Below, one piece after another: positions 1 through 7,851 of a stretch of DNA of 64,000 nucleotides (positions are counted from its first letter, which is position 1; every line of letters begins with the position of its first letter). Under the pieces are notes generated by a model. The model saw only the letters and a list, made by a program, of their open reading frames with translations. It did no database searches and was not told where the DNA came from. The stretch covers positions 1-64,000 of the forward strand of contig DASTMO010000027.1 of assembly GCA_035714115.1 (NCBI GenBank), read 5' to 3'. The DNA comes from CAMAVH01 sp035714115 (GTDB lineage Bacteria; Pseudomonadota; Alphaproteobacteria; SMXQ01). A program made the position numbers and the translations under genes.

Positions 1-768
1 AACATGCAGGCGGCCTCCTTCGGCACCGTGCAGCTCGGCGTGGCGCGCTCCGATCTCAGCTATCAAGCTTTCACCGGCACCGGCGCCTTCGACGACGAGC
101 CGCCGATCGATGATCTGCGCATGGTCGCCACGCTCTACAGCGTGCCGGTCGCCGTCATCGCCAAGCGCAGCCTCGGCCTCACGACCGTCAGCGACATCAA
201 GGGCAAGCGCTTCAACATCGGCAACGAAGGCTCGGGCAAGCGCGAACTGTCGCAGTTCCTGATGAACATCATGGGCTGGAAGCGTTCCGATTTCGCGGCG
301 ACCACCGAATACGACACCGCCCCGATGGTGAAGGCGTTCTGCAGCGACGAGATCGACGTGATCGTGGAAGGCCTCGGCAATCCGGCGAAGCTTTACGCCG
401 ACCTGACGCAGAAATGCGGCGGCCAGTTCCTCGCCTTCTCCGACGAAATCGTCGACAAGCTGAAGGCCGATTATCCCTATTACTCCGACATGGCGATTCC
501 TGGCGGCATGTACGCCGACACGAACGACAACGTGCCGAGCTTCGGCTATCGCGCGGTGCTGGTCGCCTCGAGCAAGGTCCATCCGGACGCGATCTATCAG
601 GTCGTCTCGGCCTTGATCGGCAATTTGCCCGAATTTCAGTCGAAGCATCCGTCGCTCGACACGCTGACGCCGCAGGCGATGGCGAATTACGGCGTCTTCA
701 TTCCGATGCATGAAGGCGCGGCGCGTTACTACAAAGAACACGGCCTGCTGGCCGATGGCGCCAAATAG
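1..768 (+). CDS. TAXI-family TRAP transporter solute-binding protein (5' end outside window)
   Basis: The open frame continues through the left window edge, so the N-terminus and its expected signal peptide are missing; 255 residues are visible. The sequence matches the C-terminal two thirds of TAXI-family periplasmic binding proteins. Seen are LGVARSDLSYQAFTGTG near the start, the lobe-crossing segment TVSDIKGKRFNIGNEGSG, and a late segment resembling the family's YRAVLVASSKVHPDAIYQ. Family members capture small organic acids or glutamate-like solutes for a fused DctQM (TRAP) permease. No TRAP permease follows, so the partner is upstream or elsewhere. The stop overlaps the AGGAGG ribosome-binding site of the next gene. 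Confidence 0.85.
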   Translation, partial: NMQAASFGTVQLGVARSDLSYQAFTGTGAFDDEPPIDDLRMVATLYSVPVAVIAKRSLGLTTVSDIKGKRFNIGNEGSGKRELSQFLMNIMGWKRSDFAATTEYDTAPMVKAFCSDEIDVIVEGLGNPAKLYADLTQKCGGQFLAFSDEIVDKLKADYPYYSDMAIPGGMYADTNDNVPSFGYRAVLVASSKVHPDAIYQVVSALIGNLPEFQSKHPSLDTLTPQAMANYGVFIPMHEGAARYYKEHGLLADGAK

Positions 769-776
769 GAGGCGGC

Positions 777-2813
777 ATGGGCAGCAGCGATCGCGTGATT
801 GGGAGACCGGGGATGATGACGTACGGCAAACAGGCGCTGACGAAGCGGCTGCTGAAATGGAGCCTGCTCGCGAGCGTGGCCATCATGCCGGGCTGCGCGA
901 CGATGGACGACGTCGGCTTCGCGCGCGGCTCATCGACCAGCAGCGTCGCCGCGCTCAAGCTCGACAAGCTGGCGATCCCGAAGAACCGCATCCGCAACGA
1001 GCCGCAACAGCTCGCCGCCACCGGCATCGCGGCGCTGCAGGCCGGCAAGTTGGAAGAGGCCTCGGCCGCCTTCAACGACGCGCTGCGCCTCGACACCACC
1101 AATTCCTACCTGCATTTCCTCAACGCGCTCGCCTACCACCTGCGCGGCCTGCAGGGCGACGGTTCGATGCTGGAGTTCGCCTCGGAAGGCTACAACGTCG
1201 CGCTGCGCTTCGATCCGACGAACTGGATCGCGCGCTACCATCTCGGCCTGCTCGATCTCGACCAGAAGAATTACGAGCGCGCCAAGCAGCATTTCGCCGA
1301 GACGCTGATCTACCGCGCCGAAGACCCCGACGTGCTCTACAACATGGTCATCGCATCTTACTACGCGCAGGACGTGCCGACCGCTGCCGACATGCTCAAG
1401 CGCCTCCGCCTGGCGGAGACCGACACGGCGCGCGTGCTGCGCGCCTCGGCCATCGTCGCCGCCGCGCTCGACGAGCCGGAAGAGGCCGAACGCTACATCG
1501 CGCTCTATGAAGCCAAGACCAAGGACGAACCCGGCAAGGCGCAGATGGAGCGCCGCACCGCCGATTGGAAGCGCTTCCACAACAACTTCAGCCAATACGT
1601 CCAGAAGGCCCAGTTCGGCGGCGGCTTCGGCGGCGGTTTCGGCGGTGGCGGTTTTGGCGGCGGCGGCTTCGGCGGCTCGCAGCAGCAGCAAGTGATCAAC
1701 CCGCCCTCGATCTCGCCGCAAGGCGCGCAAGGCGGCTTCGGCGGCGGATTTGGCGGCGGTTTCGGCGCCGCGCCGTTCGGCGCTGCCGCGCCGACGACGC
1801 CGGCCGTTCCCGGCATGCCGACGACGCCCGGCGGCCCGCCGCTCGAGGACATGGTCATCGTCGATGTCGTCATCATCTCGACCGAAGAAGACTATTCGAC
1901 GCGCAAGGGCATCAACCTGCTCAGCGGCCTGAGCCTGCAGTTCGGCAGCTCGACCGCGCCGGCCTTCTCGCAAGTGATCACCAGCGTCGACGGCACGTCG
2001 CGCACAGACACCATCACGCGCGCCATCACCGTGCCGGCGATCACCTACACGCTGAACATCGCCAACACCAACACCAGCCGCAGCGAGATCCTGGCGCGCC
2101 CGACCCTGATCGGCCTGAAGGGCCAGCCTTCGGTGTTCTTCTCCGGCCTCGACATCACCGCCGCCGCCAACACAGGCTCGGGCGGCGGCCTCGCCTCCAG
2201 CTCGATCCAGATCCAAAAAGAGATCGGCGTCCGCCTCGGCATCATCCCCAACATCGACCCGGACGGCCGCGTGCGCCTGCAGGTCGAGGCCAACCGCTCG
2301 TTCCTGCGCGCGCCCAGCAGTTCGATCAGCTCGTTCGACTTCCGCCTCGAAACGACCAAGACGACGGTCAACGCCAACGTGGTGATGAACTTCGGCGAGA
2401 CGCTGATCCTCTCCGGCCTCAGCGAAAAGGAAACCGGCCGCCTGCGCGACGGCGTTCCCGGCCTGCAGGAAGTGCCGTTGCTGCAGTACCTCTTCTCGCG
2501 CCAGGACACCCGCGACTTCCAGCGCTCGGTGCTGATCCTGCTCACTCCGCGCCTGCCGCAATATGTCTACAAGGCCGGCGGCGTCGCGCCGTCGACGGGC
2601 GACGCCAAGACCGACGAGGCGATGGCCGAGTTGCGCGCCCGCTTCTCCGACTGGTTCACGCCTTATCCGAACTGGGCTTCCGTGTTCCATCACATGCAAG
2701 CCAACAGCCTCTATCGCGAGTTCCGCACCGGCGACGTCTCGCTCGAGCGCTGGCAGGACCAGGAGTCGTTGACCAATCGCCTGAAAACGGCGCTCGACTT
2801 CCTCTATTTCTGA
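777..2813 (+). CDS. TPR / Gly-rich / secretin-domain lipoprotein, orphan secretin
   Basis: This 678-residue protein has a lipoprotein-like signal peptide ending in AIMPGC (Cys about residue 41), TPR-like helices at about 75-240, and a Gly/Phe-rich linker of FGGG repeats at about 281-335. A C-terminal secretin core (about 360-605) includes the family signature VPGLQEVPLLQYLFSRQ followed by SVLILLTPRLP. Secretins form outer-membrane multimeric channels for type II/III secretion, type IV pili or phage release. The usual N0/N1 ring domains are not recognisable and appear replaced by TPRs. No other secretion or pilus gene lies nearby. ATG 777 has AGGAGG four bases upstream; ATG 813 (GGGAGA, six-base spacing) would give a more normal 28-residue signal peptide and may be the real start. 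Confidence 0.85.
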   Translation: MGSSDRVIGRPGMMTYGKQALTKRLLKWSLLASVAIMPGCATMDDVGFARGSSTSSVAALKLDKLAIPKNRIRNEPQQLAATGIAALQAGKLEEASAAFNDALRLDTTNSYLHFLNALAYHLRGLQGDGSMLEFASEGYNVALRFDPTNWIARYHLGLLDLDQKNYERAKQHFAETLIYRAEDPDVLYNMVIASYYAQDVPTAADMLKRLRLAETDTARVLRASAIVAAALDEPEEAERYIALYEAKTKDEPGKAQMERRTADWKRFHNNFSQYVQKAQFGGGFGGGFGGGGFGGGGFGGSQQQQVINPPSISPQGAQGGFGGGFGGGFGAAPFGAAAPTTPAVPGMPTTPGGPPLEDMVIVDVVIISTEEDYSTRKGINLLSGLSLQFGSSTAPAFSQVITSVDGTSRTDTITRAITVPAITYTLNIANTNTSRSEILARPTLIGLKGQPSVFFSGLDITAAANTGSGGGLASSSIQIQKEIGVRLGIIPNIDPDGRVRLQVEANRSFLRAPSSSISSFDFRLETTKTTVNANVVMNFGETLILSGLSEKETGRLRDGVPGLQEVPLLQYLFSRQDTRDFQRSVLILLTPRLPQYVYKAGGVAPSTGDAKTDEAMAELRARFSDWFTPYPNWASVFHHMQANSLYREFRTGDVSLERWQDQESLTNRLKTALDFLYF

Positions 2814-2825
2814 TAGGGTGACGCC

Positions 2826-3911
2826 ATGACCGCATCCGCGACCGCCCGCCTCGTCTCGGCCGCCTTCGTCGCCGCGACGCTCCTATCCGCAGCGCCCGCG
2901 CTGGCCCAGTACAATTACGAAGAAGCCGTCCAGCATGTCGTGAAGGATCGCGCTTGCGAGATGTGCGACCTGCGCTATCGCATCTTCTCCGGGCTGAACC
3001 TGTCGGGCGGCAATTTCCGCGGCTCCTACATGTTCAATGTCAATCTGGCCCAGACCAACCTGCAGAAAGCCAACCTGGAAAGCGCGACGCTGGTGCTGGC
3101 CAAGTTCGACCGCGCCGACCTGACCGGCGCGGTCCTCGCCAAGGCCAACATGGAGCGCGCCTCGCTCTACGGCGCGACGCTGCGCGGCGCCGATCTCAGC
3201 TTCACTCAGCTCGCCGAGGCCAATATGGAGGCCACCGAGCTGACCGACGCGCGCCTCGTCACCGCCAATTTGCGCCGCGCCAACCTGACCGACGCCTTCG
3301 CCAGCAACGCGCAGATGCGCAGCGCCGATCTGCGCTACGCGCTCTTGCGCAACGCCGACTTGACCGCCGCCGATCTCGAAGGCGCGAACCTGGCCAATGC
3401 CGATCTGCGCGGCGCGAATCTCTCGCGCACCAACCTCTTGCGCGTGAACCTGGCCGGCGCCGATCTCAGCGGCGCCAAGATCAACTATTCGCAAATGCGC
3501 GAAGCCAACCTGACCGGCGCCAAGCTGGTCGGCACGACGCTGCTCGGCGCCAACCTGCGCCAGGCCATTTTCAAGAACGCCGACCTGACCGACGCCAAGC
3601 TGGCCAGCGTCGCCGAATTCGAGACCGACTATTGCGGCGCGAAAATGCCTGACGGCAAGACCGGCGTCTGCCTGAAGCCGCAGACCCAGAGCGGCCCGCA
3701 GGGCGCCAGCGAGTTGGTGCCTTCGGTGGCGCCGGGCGCGCCCGCTTTCATCCCGATGGACGCGACGCAGCCGACCGGCGTGCCGGGCCTGCAACCGCCG
3801 GCGCAGATCGGCGTGCCCTTCGTCATGCCGGCGCCGACCTCCAATCCGATCGATCCGTCGATGGTGCCCGTGCCGGTCGTGCCAGTCATCCCGGCCGTGC
3901 CGCTGCAATAA
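2826..3911 (+). CDS. Exported pentapeptide-repeat protein
   Basis: A 361-residue protein with a cleavable signal peptide (hydrophobic run ending APALAQ, about residue 28). A short N-terminal segment carries a CEMC pair (about residues 43-46). About 230 residues of A(D/N)LxxA pentapeptide repeats follow (about 60-275), expected to form a right-handed quadrilateral beta-helix. A Pro/Val-rich tail (about 300-361) ends PVVPVIPAVPLQ. It starts 12 bases after the secretin-like gene and is probably co-transcribed with it, so both may act in the envelope. Pentapeptide-repeat proteins have no single function; the known DNA-gyrase-mimic role does not suit an exported protein. The CxxC could bind metal or form a disulfide. 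Confidence 0.85.
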   Translation: MTASATARLVSAAFVAATLLSAAPALAQYNYEEAVQHVVKDRACEMCDLRYRIFSGLNLSGGNFRGSYMFNVNLAQTNLQKANLESATLVLAKFDRADLTGAVLAKANMERASLYGATLRGADLSFTQLAEANMEATELTDARLVTANLRRANLTDAFASNAQMRSADLRYALLRNADLTAADLEGANLANADLRGANLSRTNLLRVNLAGADLSGAKINYSQMREANLTGAKLVGTTLLGANLRQAIFKNADLTDAKLASVAEFETDYCGAKMPDGKTGVCLKPQTQSGPQGASELVPSVAPGAPAFIPMDATQPTGVPGLQPPAQIGVPFVMPAPTSNPIDPSMVPVPVVPVIPAVPLQ

Positions 3912-3914
3912 GCG

Positions 3915-4919
3915 CTAACTCACGACCTCGGCGAATTTGAGCAGCGTCATCGGCGGATAAAGCTTTAAAGCTTTTGCGACTCGGATGTTGATAAGCACCG
4001 AAAACCGGTCGGGCAAGACAATGGGTATGTCCTCAGGACGCTGCTTGCCGACCAGAATTTCCTCGGCGCGCAAAGCAGCCAGTTGGCCGACCGTGTAATA
4101 ACGGTTCACCACTCCCATCAAAGCACTGCCGCTACGGAGCGGCCCCTCACCCGCGGCGAACACCGGCAAGCCCTGGGCCACCGCCTCTTCCGTGAAGTCC
4201 TTACGCAGTTCGTTGAGGAATGAGTCCGGCCCCTGATAGACGAGGTCGGCACGATGCAGCTTGGCGTTGGCCAAGGTTTCCGGTATCGCGGCAGCGATGG
4301 GGCGGCCGGCAGCATCGAGCGGCAAGGGCGCGTCGACGAGGTCGAAGCCCATCTTCTGCGACAGGCGCCACAGCTCGGCGACGGTGATACCGGCGTTCTG
4401 TTCGGCCGGGTTATAGACGACTGCCAACTTCTTGAACGGCAGATAGCGGCGCGCGAAATTAAGCTGCGTCTCCTCCGGAATCAGGTAATTCACGCCGGTG
4501 ACGTTACGCCCTGAAGATTCCAGGCTGCGCACGATTTTCGCGGAAACAGGCTGCGACACGATCATGAAGACGACCGGGATCTCGGTCACGTGCTTCTTCG
4601 GATCGACGGTGTCGTAAGTGCCAACCAGCCCCAGCGTCATGCCGGTGCCCCAGCTGAGGACCAGATCCGGCTTGAGCGCCTTGATCTCTTCGACCATCGC
4701 AGGAATGCGAGTCACGTCCTGCTCGGCGTTGCGGATGATGAGGCTCGCCTGCACGCCGCGCTCGATCAGATAGTCCTGGAAGCCTTGCGCCGCGTCCTCG
4801 AAGCCGCGAAACAGCGCCATATAGATGCGAAAGGGCTTGTCCTGCGCGCGCAATGGTCTTGCCGCACCTATAGCGGCCAAACCGCTCATGCCGGCGATCA
4901 GATTGCGCCGCGAGATCAT
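3915..4919 (-). CDS. ABC-type substrate-binding protein (ABC_sub_bind family), Tat signal
   Basis: A 334-residue periplasmic binding protein of the ABC_sub_bind (PF04392-like) family. The N-terminus MISRRNLIAGMSGLAAIG is a plausible twin-arginine signal, with predicted cleavage after RPLRAQ. Family-typical segments are LVLSWGTGMTLGLVGTYD, IPVVFMIVSQPV and KKLAVVYNPAEQNAG. Its ATG overlaps the stop of the upstream sensor-MFS gene in an ATGA, so it is translationally coupled and is the last gene of a three-gene leftward operon. No ABC permease or ATPase is present. It is therefore inferred to act as a ligand-recognition subunit for the neighbouring sensors rather than as an uptake component. 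The ligand is unknown. Its 3' end lies three bases from the convergent pentapeptide gene. Confidence 0.85.
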   Translation of the reverse strand: MISRRNLIAGMSGLAAIGAARPLRAQDKPFRIYMALFRGFEDAAQGFQDYLIERGVQASLIIRNAEQDVTRIPAMVEEIKALKPDLVLSWGTGMTLGLVGTYDTVDPKKHVTEIPVVFMIVSQPVSAKIVRSLESSGRNVTGVNYLIPEETQLNFARRYLPFKKLAVVYNPAEQNAGITVAELWRLSQKMGFDLVDAPLPLDAAGRPIAAAIPETLANAKLHRADLVYQGPDSFLNELRKDFTEEAVAQGLPVFAAGEGPLRSGSALMGVVNRYYTVGQLAALRAEEILVGKQRPEDIPIVLPDRFSVLINIRVAKALKLYPPMTLLKFAEVVS

Positions 4920-6961
4920 GCCATCACCTTGCCGGGCTTGTAGAAGGCGAAAACTGCGGCGAACAACGCCGTGCCGGCGAGCACGACCATGCCCATGCCC
5001 GCCATCGCCGCCGGGTAACCGTAAAGCGCGGCCAAAGCTGCCGCGAGGAACGGACCGAACACGCTGCCAACGCGCTCGAGCACGCGGAACACGCTGAGCA
5101 CAGTGGCGGCGCCGACCTGCGGCGTCTCGCGCGCGGCGACTTCCGTCACCAACACCATCAGCGGCGAGGTTGAAAGCGCATGACCGAGGCCGACCGCAGC
5201 GGCGGCGATCAGCGCCGGCAAGAATCCCTGATCGGCGAGCAAGAGAAGCGGGCCGAGGCCGGCGGCCAAACCGCCGAGCAGGATGAAGCGGCGGCGTTTG
5301 CCGACCTTGTCGGCGATCTTGGCCACCAGTTTGGTGCCGACGGCCATGACGATGAAATAGGCCGTCATGGCGCGGCCGATGTCCGACTGGTTGTTGCCGA
5401 TGTCGGCGAGATAGAGCGGTGTCAGATAGAACAGGAAACCGGTCAGCACCACCTTGGCCGGCACGGCGACACCGAGCATCAGCACGCCGAACAGCGGGCG
5501 GGCCAGCAGCGTGAAGATATCTTTCAGGCCAGGCTGCACGCTGCGTGCCGCGCTCGGATCGCGCGGCGGATCGAACAGCAGCAGATAGGCCAACAAAGCC
5601 GCCAGTCCGGCCACGGCGGCGGACACCAGGAAGGTGGCGCGAAAGCCGATCTGCTCGGCGACGATGCCGCCCACCGCCGTGCCGCAGATCGCGGCCAGCA
5701 TCACCGCGCCGACATAGATCGCCATGCCCTGCACGCGCTTGTCGCCGCTCGCCACGCGCGTGAGGTATCCCTGAGCCGCGATAGTCGAGGTGGCATAGCC
5801 GATGGCGGCAAGGCCGCGCCACAGCAAGAGATCGAGCACGCCTTGCGCGAAGGCCGTGCCGAGCATGCCGATGATGCCGGGAATGCAGCCGAGCAGGAAG
5901 ATGCGGCGCGCGCCGATCTTGTCCACCAGGTTGCCGGCGAAGGGCGTGAACGCCGCCGTCACCAGCATGTAGAACGACAGCGGCAGAGAATTGACGATTT
6001 CGGCGGAGAGGCCGAACAATGGCCCGCCGATATCGTGAATGAAAATCGGCAGGAACGAGCGCGACAGTTCCTCGGACAGGATGAAGACGGTGAGCGGCGC
6101 GCGGATATGGGCAAAATCGGCGATGCGCAGCGCTTTACGCTCTTGCGGCGCGGCCAGGCTGAAACGCGCCGCCAAGTCGCGCAGCGCCGCGCCCGCCGCC
6201 TTGCGCGCCGGATGATCGCGCAAGCCATCATGCCAGGCATCATATTCCGCCCGCAGGCTGGCATAGGCCGAGGCGACGCGATGGCCCAACTCGTCGAGCC
6301 GGCTGCCGAGGCGCGCCAACTCGCCGCTGCCTGCCATTCCCGAACGGCGATCGAAACGGCCGCTTTCGTAATCGCGCATCAGGTTTTCGAGCGCGCGGAT
6401 CGGCAGCACGATGCCGAGCGCAGCCAGGATGACCAGAACCTCGAATGTCACCAGCAAGGTGACGACAAGCACCGTGCCGATATCGAGCGCCACTTCGCCG
6501 AGCAAGACGCGCACATGCTGTTCGTCGATGCCGACACGTACCGCGCCGTAATTCTTGCCGTCCGCCGTCGCCAGCGCGACGTCGATTTCCCAGCCGCCCT
6601 GGGCGGCGCGGCGCAATCCCTCAGCGCTGCCATAAAGCGGCGTGCCGGCGGCGTCGGCAACGACGACATAGGAAATTTCCGGGTGGCCGCTGCGCGCCGA
6701 GAGGAGGAAATCTTCCATCCCGCGCAACTCGGCAAATGGAATGTCGAGGGCGACGGCGCGGCCGATCTCGCGCGCCACGACGCGACCGATCGCCTGCGCC
6801 TTGCCTTCGATCGCCGGACCCAACTCGGCCTCGTAGATGCGCAGGGAGAAGACCGATTGCACGACGGTCGCCAGCAGCACCGCCAAAACGCTAACCAGGA
6901 ACAGGCAACGTATGAAGCGGTTGAACGTCAGACCGCTGGCGTTTTGCGGCATGTCGCTCAT
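4916..6961 (-). CDS. Fusion of Cache-like sensor, HAMP and MFS transporter
   Basis: A 681-residue membrane protein with an unusual architecture. A first TM segment (about residues 17-40) is followed by a periplasmic sensor of about 120 residues containing YVVVADAAGTPLYGS, a second TM (about 163-190) and a HAMP-like segment (about 190-240: LPIRALENLMRDYESGRFD, then GELARLGSRLDELG). About 50 linker residues lead into a 12-TM major facilitator domain (about 290-678) with a cytoplasmic-loop motif (NLVDKIGARRIFLLG). Ordinary MFS proteins are about 400 residues and lack the front half. It overlaps both neighbours by ATGA (6958-6961 and 4916-4919). The sensor half resembles that of the upstream gene. 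Inferred role: signal-controlled transport, or a receptor using an MFS fold. Substrate unknown. Confidence 0.85.
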   Translation of the reverse strand: MSDMPQNASGLTFNRFIRCLFLVSVLAVLLATVVQSVFSLRIYEAELGPAIEGKAQAIGRVVAREIGRAVALDIPFAELRGMEDFLLSARSGHPEISYVVVADAAGTPLYGSAEGLRRAAQGGWEIDVALATADGKNYGAVRVGIDEQHVRVLLGEVALDIGTVLVVTLLVTFEVLVILAALGIVLPIRALENLMRDYESGRFDRRSGMAGSGELARLGSRLDELGHRVASAYASLRAEYDAWHDGLRDHPARKAAGAALRDLAARFSLAAPQERKALRIADFAHIRAPLTVFILSEELSRSFLPIFIHDIGGPLFGLSAEIVNSLPLSFYMLVTAAFTPFAGNLVDKIGARRIFLLGCIPGIIGMLGTAFAQGVLDLLLWRGLAAIGYATSTIAAQGYLTRVASGDKRVQGMAIYVGAVMLAAICGTAVGGIVAEQIGFRATFLVSAAVAGLAALLAYLLLFDPPRDPSAARSVQPGLKDIFTLLARPLFGVLMLGVAVPAKVVLTGFLFYLTPLYLADIGNNQSDIGRAMTAYFIVMAVGTKLVAKIADKVGKRRRFILLGGLAAGLGPLLLLADQGFLPALIAAAAVGLGHALSTSPLMVLVTEVAARETPQVGAATVLSVFRVLERVGSVFGPFLAAALAALYGYPAAMAGMGMVVLAGTALFAAVFAFYKPGKVMA

Positions 6962-7740
6962 GGCTTGCCGCCCGGCTGCTCGTCGCGCGCGCGCGCGAAC
7001 AGTTCCGCCGTCTTATCGATGCGGCTCTGCACGTCCGCCAGCGCCTTGTGCAGCGGCGCGAGATGGCCGGCAAGCAAGGCATCGTCATGATGGCCGGCGG
7101 CGGCCTTGCCCCCCTGCTCCTCCTGCAGGGCAACATCGAGATCTTCGAGCCGGCGGCGCAACGGGCGGAACAGCCAGACGACGACGATGCTGACGATCGC
7201 GAGAGCGACCACGGTCACAGCCGCGGCGCTGCCCGCCAGGCGGCGCAACACTGCGTCGAAAGCGCTGTCATAGGCCTCGTGATCGTAGCGCAGCACGATG
7301 CCGCCGACCGACGCGCCGAGGCTGTTGACCAAGGGCGCGCCGACAATGAACCCTTCGCCGTCGCGCAGCACCCAAAGCTGGCCGCCGCCGATGCGCTGCG
7401 TCCAAGCCGGAGGCACGGATTTGCCGATACGCGTCCGGTCAGTGTCGAACAGGCGCTGGCCGGCCCGATCATGCACGACGACCGATTGAATATGGCTGTC
7501 TTGCGCGCGCTCCTTGTCGAGCACGTCCTGGGTGTTGACCAGCGACTGCAGGGGCAGACCAAGACCGAGACTGGTCTCGACCGTGTCGCGAATATCGAGC
7601 ACCGCGACCGACAGGCGCGATTGCAGCAATGCGGTAAAGGCGCCATCGAACTTGGAGACCGTCAGGACCGTCTGCAGCAGGCCGGCCATGGTCAAAATGA
7701 CGAGAATCGTCGCCGCGATCCGCGCCGTGATGCCCCCCAT
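6958..7740 (-). CDS. Membrane-anchored Cache-like sensor protein without output domain
   Basis: A 260-residue protein with TM1 at about residues 6-27 and a periplasmic domain at about 28-168. That domain contains LGLGLPLQSLVNTQDVL and VVVHDRAGQRLFDT, a PAS-like/Cache pattern also seen in the sensor half of the next gene. TM2 lies at about 172-195, followed by a short cytoplasmic helical tail (RRRLEDLDVALQEEQGG and a second predicted helix). There is no kinase, cyclase or methyl-accepting domain, so it probably signals by protein contact. First gene of the leftward operon; its stop overlaps the sensor-MFS start (ATGA). The divergent histidine kinase begins 111 bases away, so the two arms probably share a regulatory region. 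Confidence 0.75.
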   Translation of the reverse strand: MGGITARIAATILVILTMAGLLQTVLTVSKFDGAFTALLQSRLSVAVLDIRDTVETSLGLGLPLQSLVNTQDVLDKERAQDSHIQSVVVHDRAGQRLFDTDRTRIGKSVPPAWTQRIGGGQLWVLRDGEGFIVGAPLVNSLGASVGGIVLRYDHEAYDSAFDAVLRRLAGSAAAVTVVALAIVSIVVVWLFRPLRRRLEDLDVALQEEQGGKAAAGHHDDALLAGHLAPLHKALADVQSRIDKTAELFARARDEQPGGKP

Positions 7741-7851
7741 GTCGCCGTCTCTCCCCCGCGCGCCGGCTCAGCACCGGCCCTATTGCCCTAACCCCTTGTT
7801 TATAGACTATGATGCCGCTTTCGGGCGGAAAATTGCGGTGACGCGGCCTCA

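Noticed and set aside
1618..1790. Repeated ggcggcttcggcggc units, considered as a DNA repeat or CRISPR-like array
   Set aside because: They are in-frame codons for FGGG repeats in the secretin-like protein; no spacers or palindromic repeats.
930..2699. A 589-codon open frame on the minus strand opposite the secretin-like gene
   Set aside because: It is a GC-driven shadow: its sequence is Arg/Ala/Asp low complexity with no motif, while the plus strand has a full lipoprotein, TPR and secretin.
5180..7090. A 636-codon plus-strand frame across the sensor-MFS gene
   Set aside because: Its composition (Arg, Gln, His, Asp) is typical of antisense frames in GC-rich DNA; the minus strand encodes a clear membrane protein.
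7741..7851. TATGAT and TTGTTT-like elements as a specific promoter for the hybrid kinase
   Set aside because: Spacings do not fit a sigma70 promoter well on either strand; the region likely holds divergent promoters, but none can be fixed.
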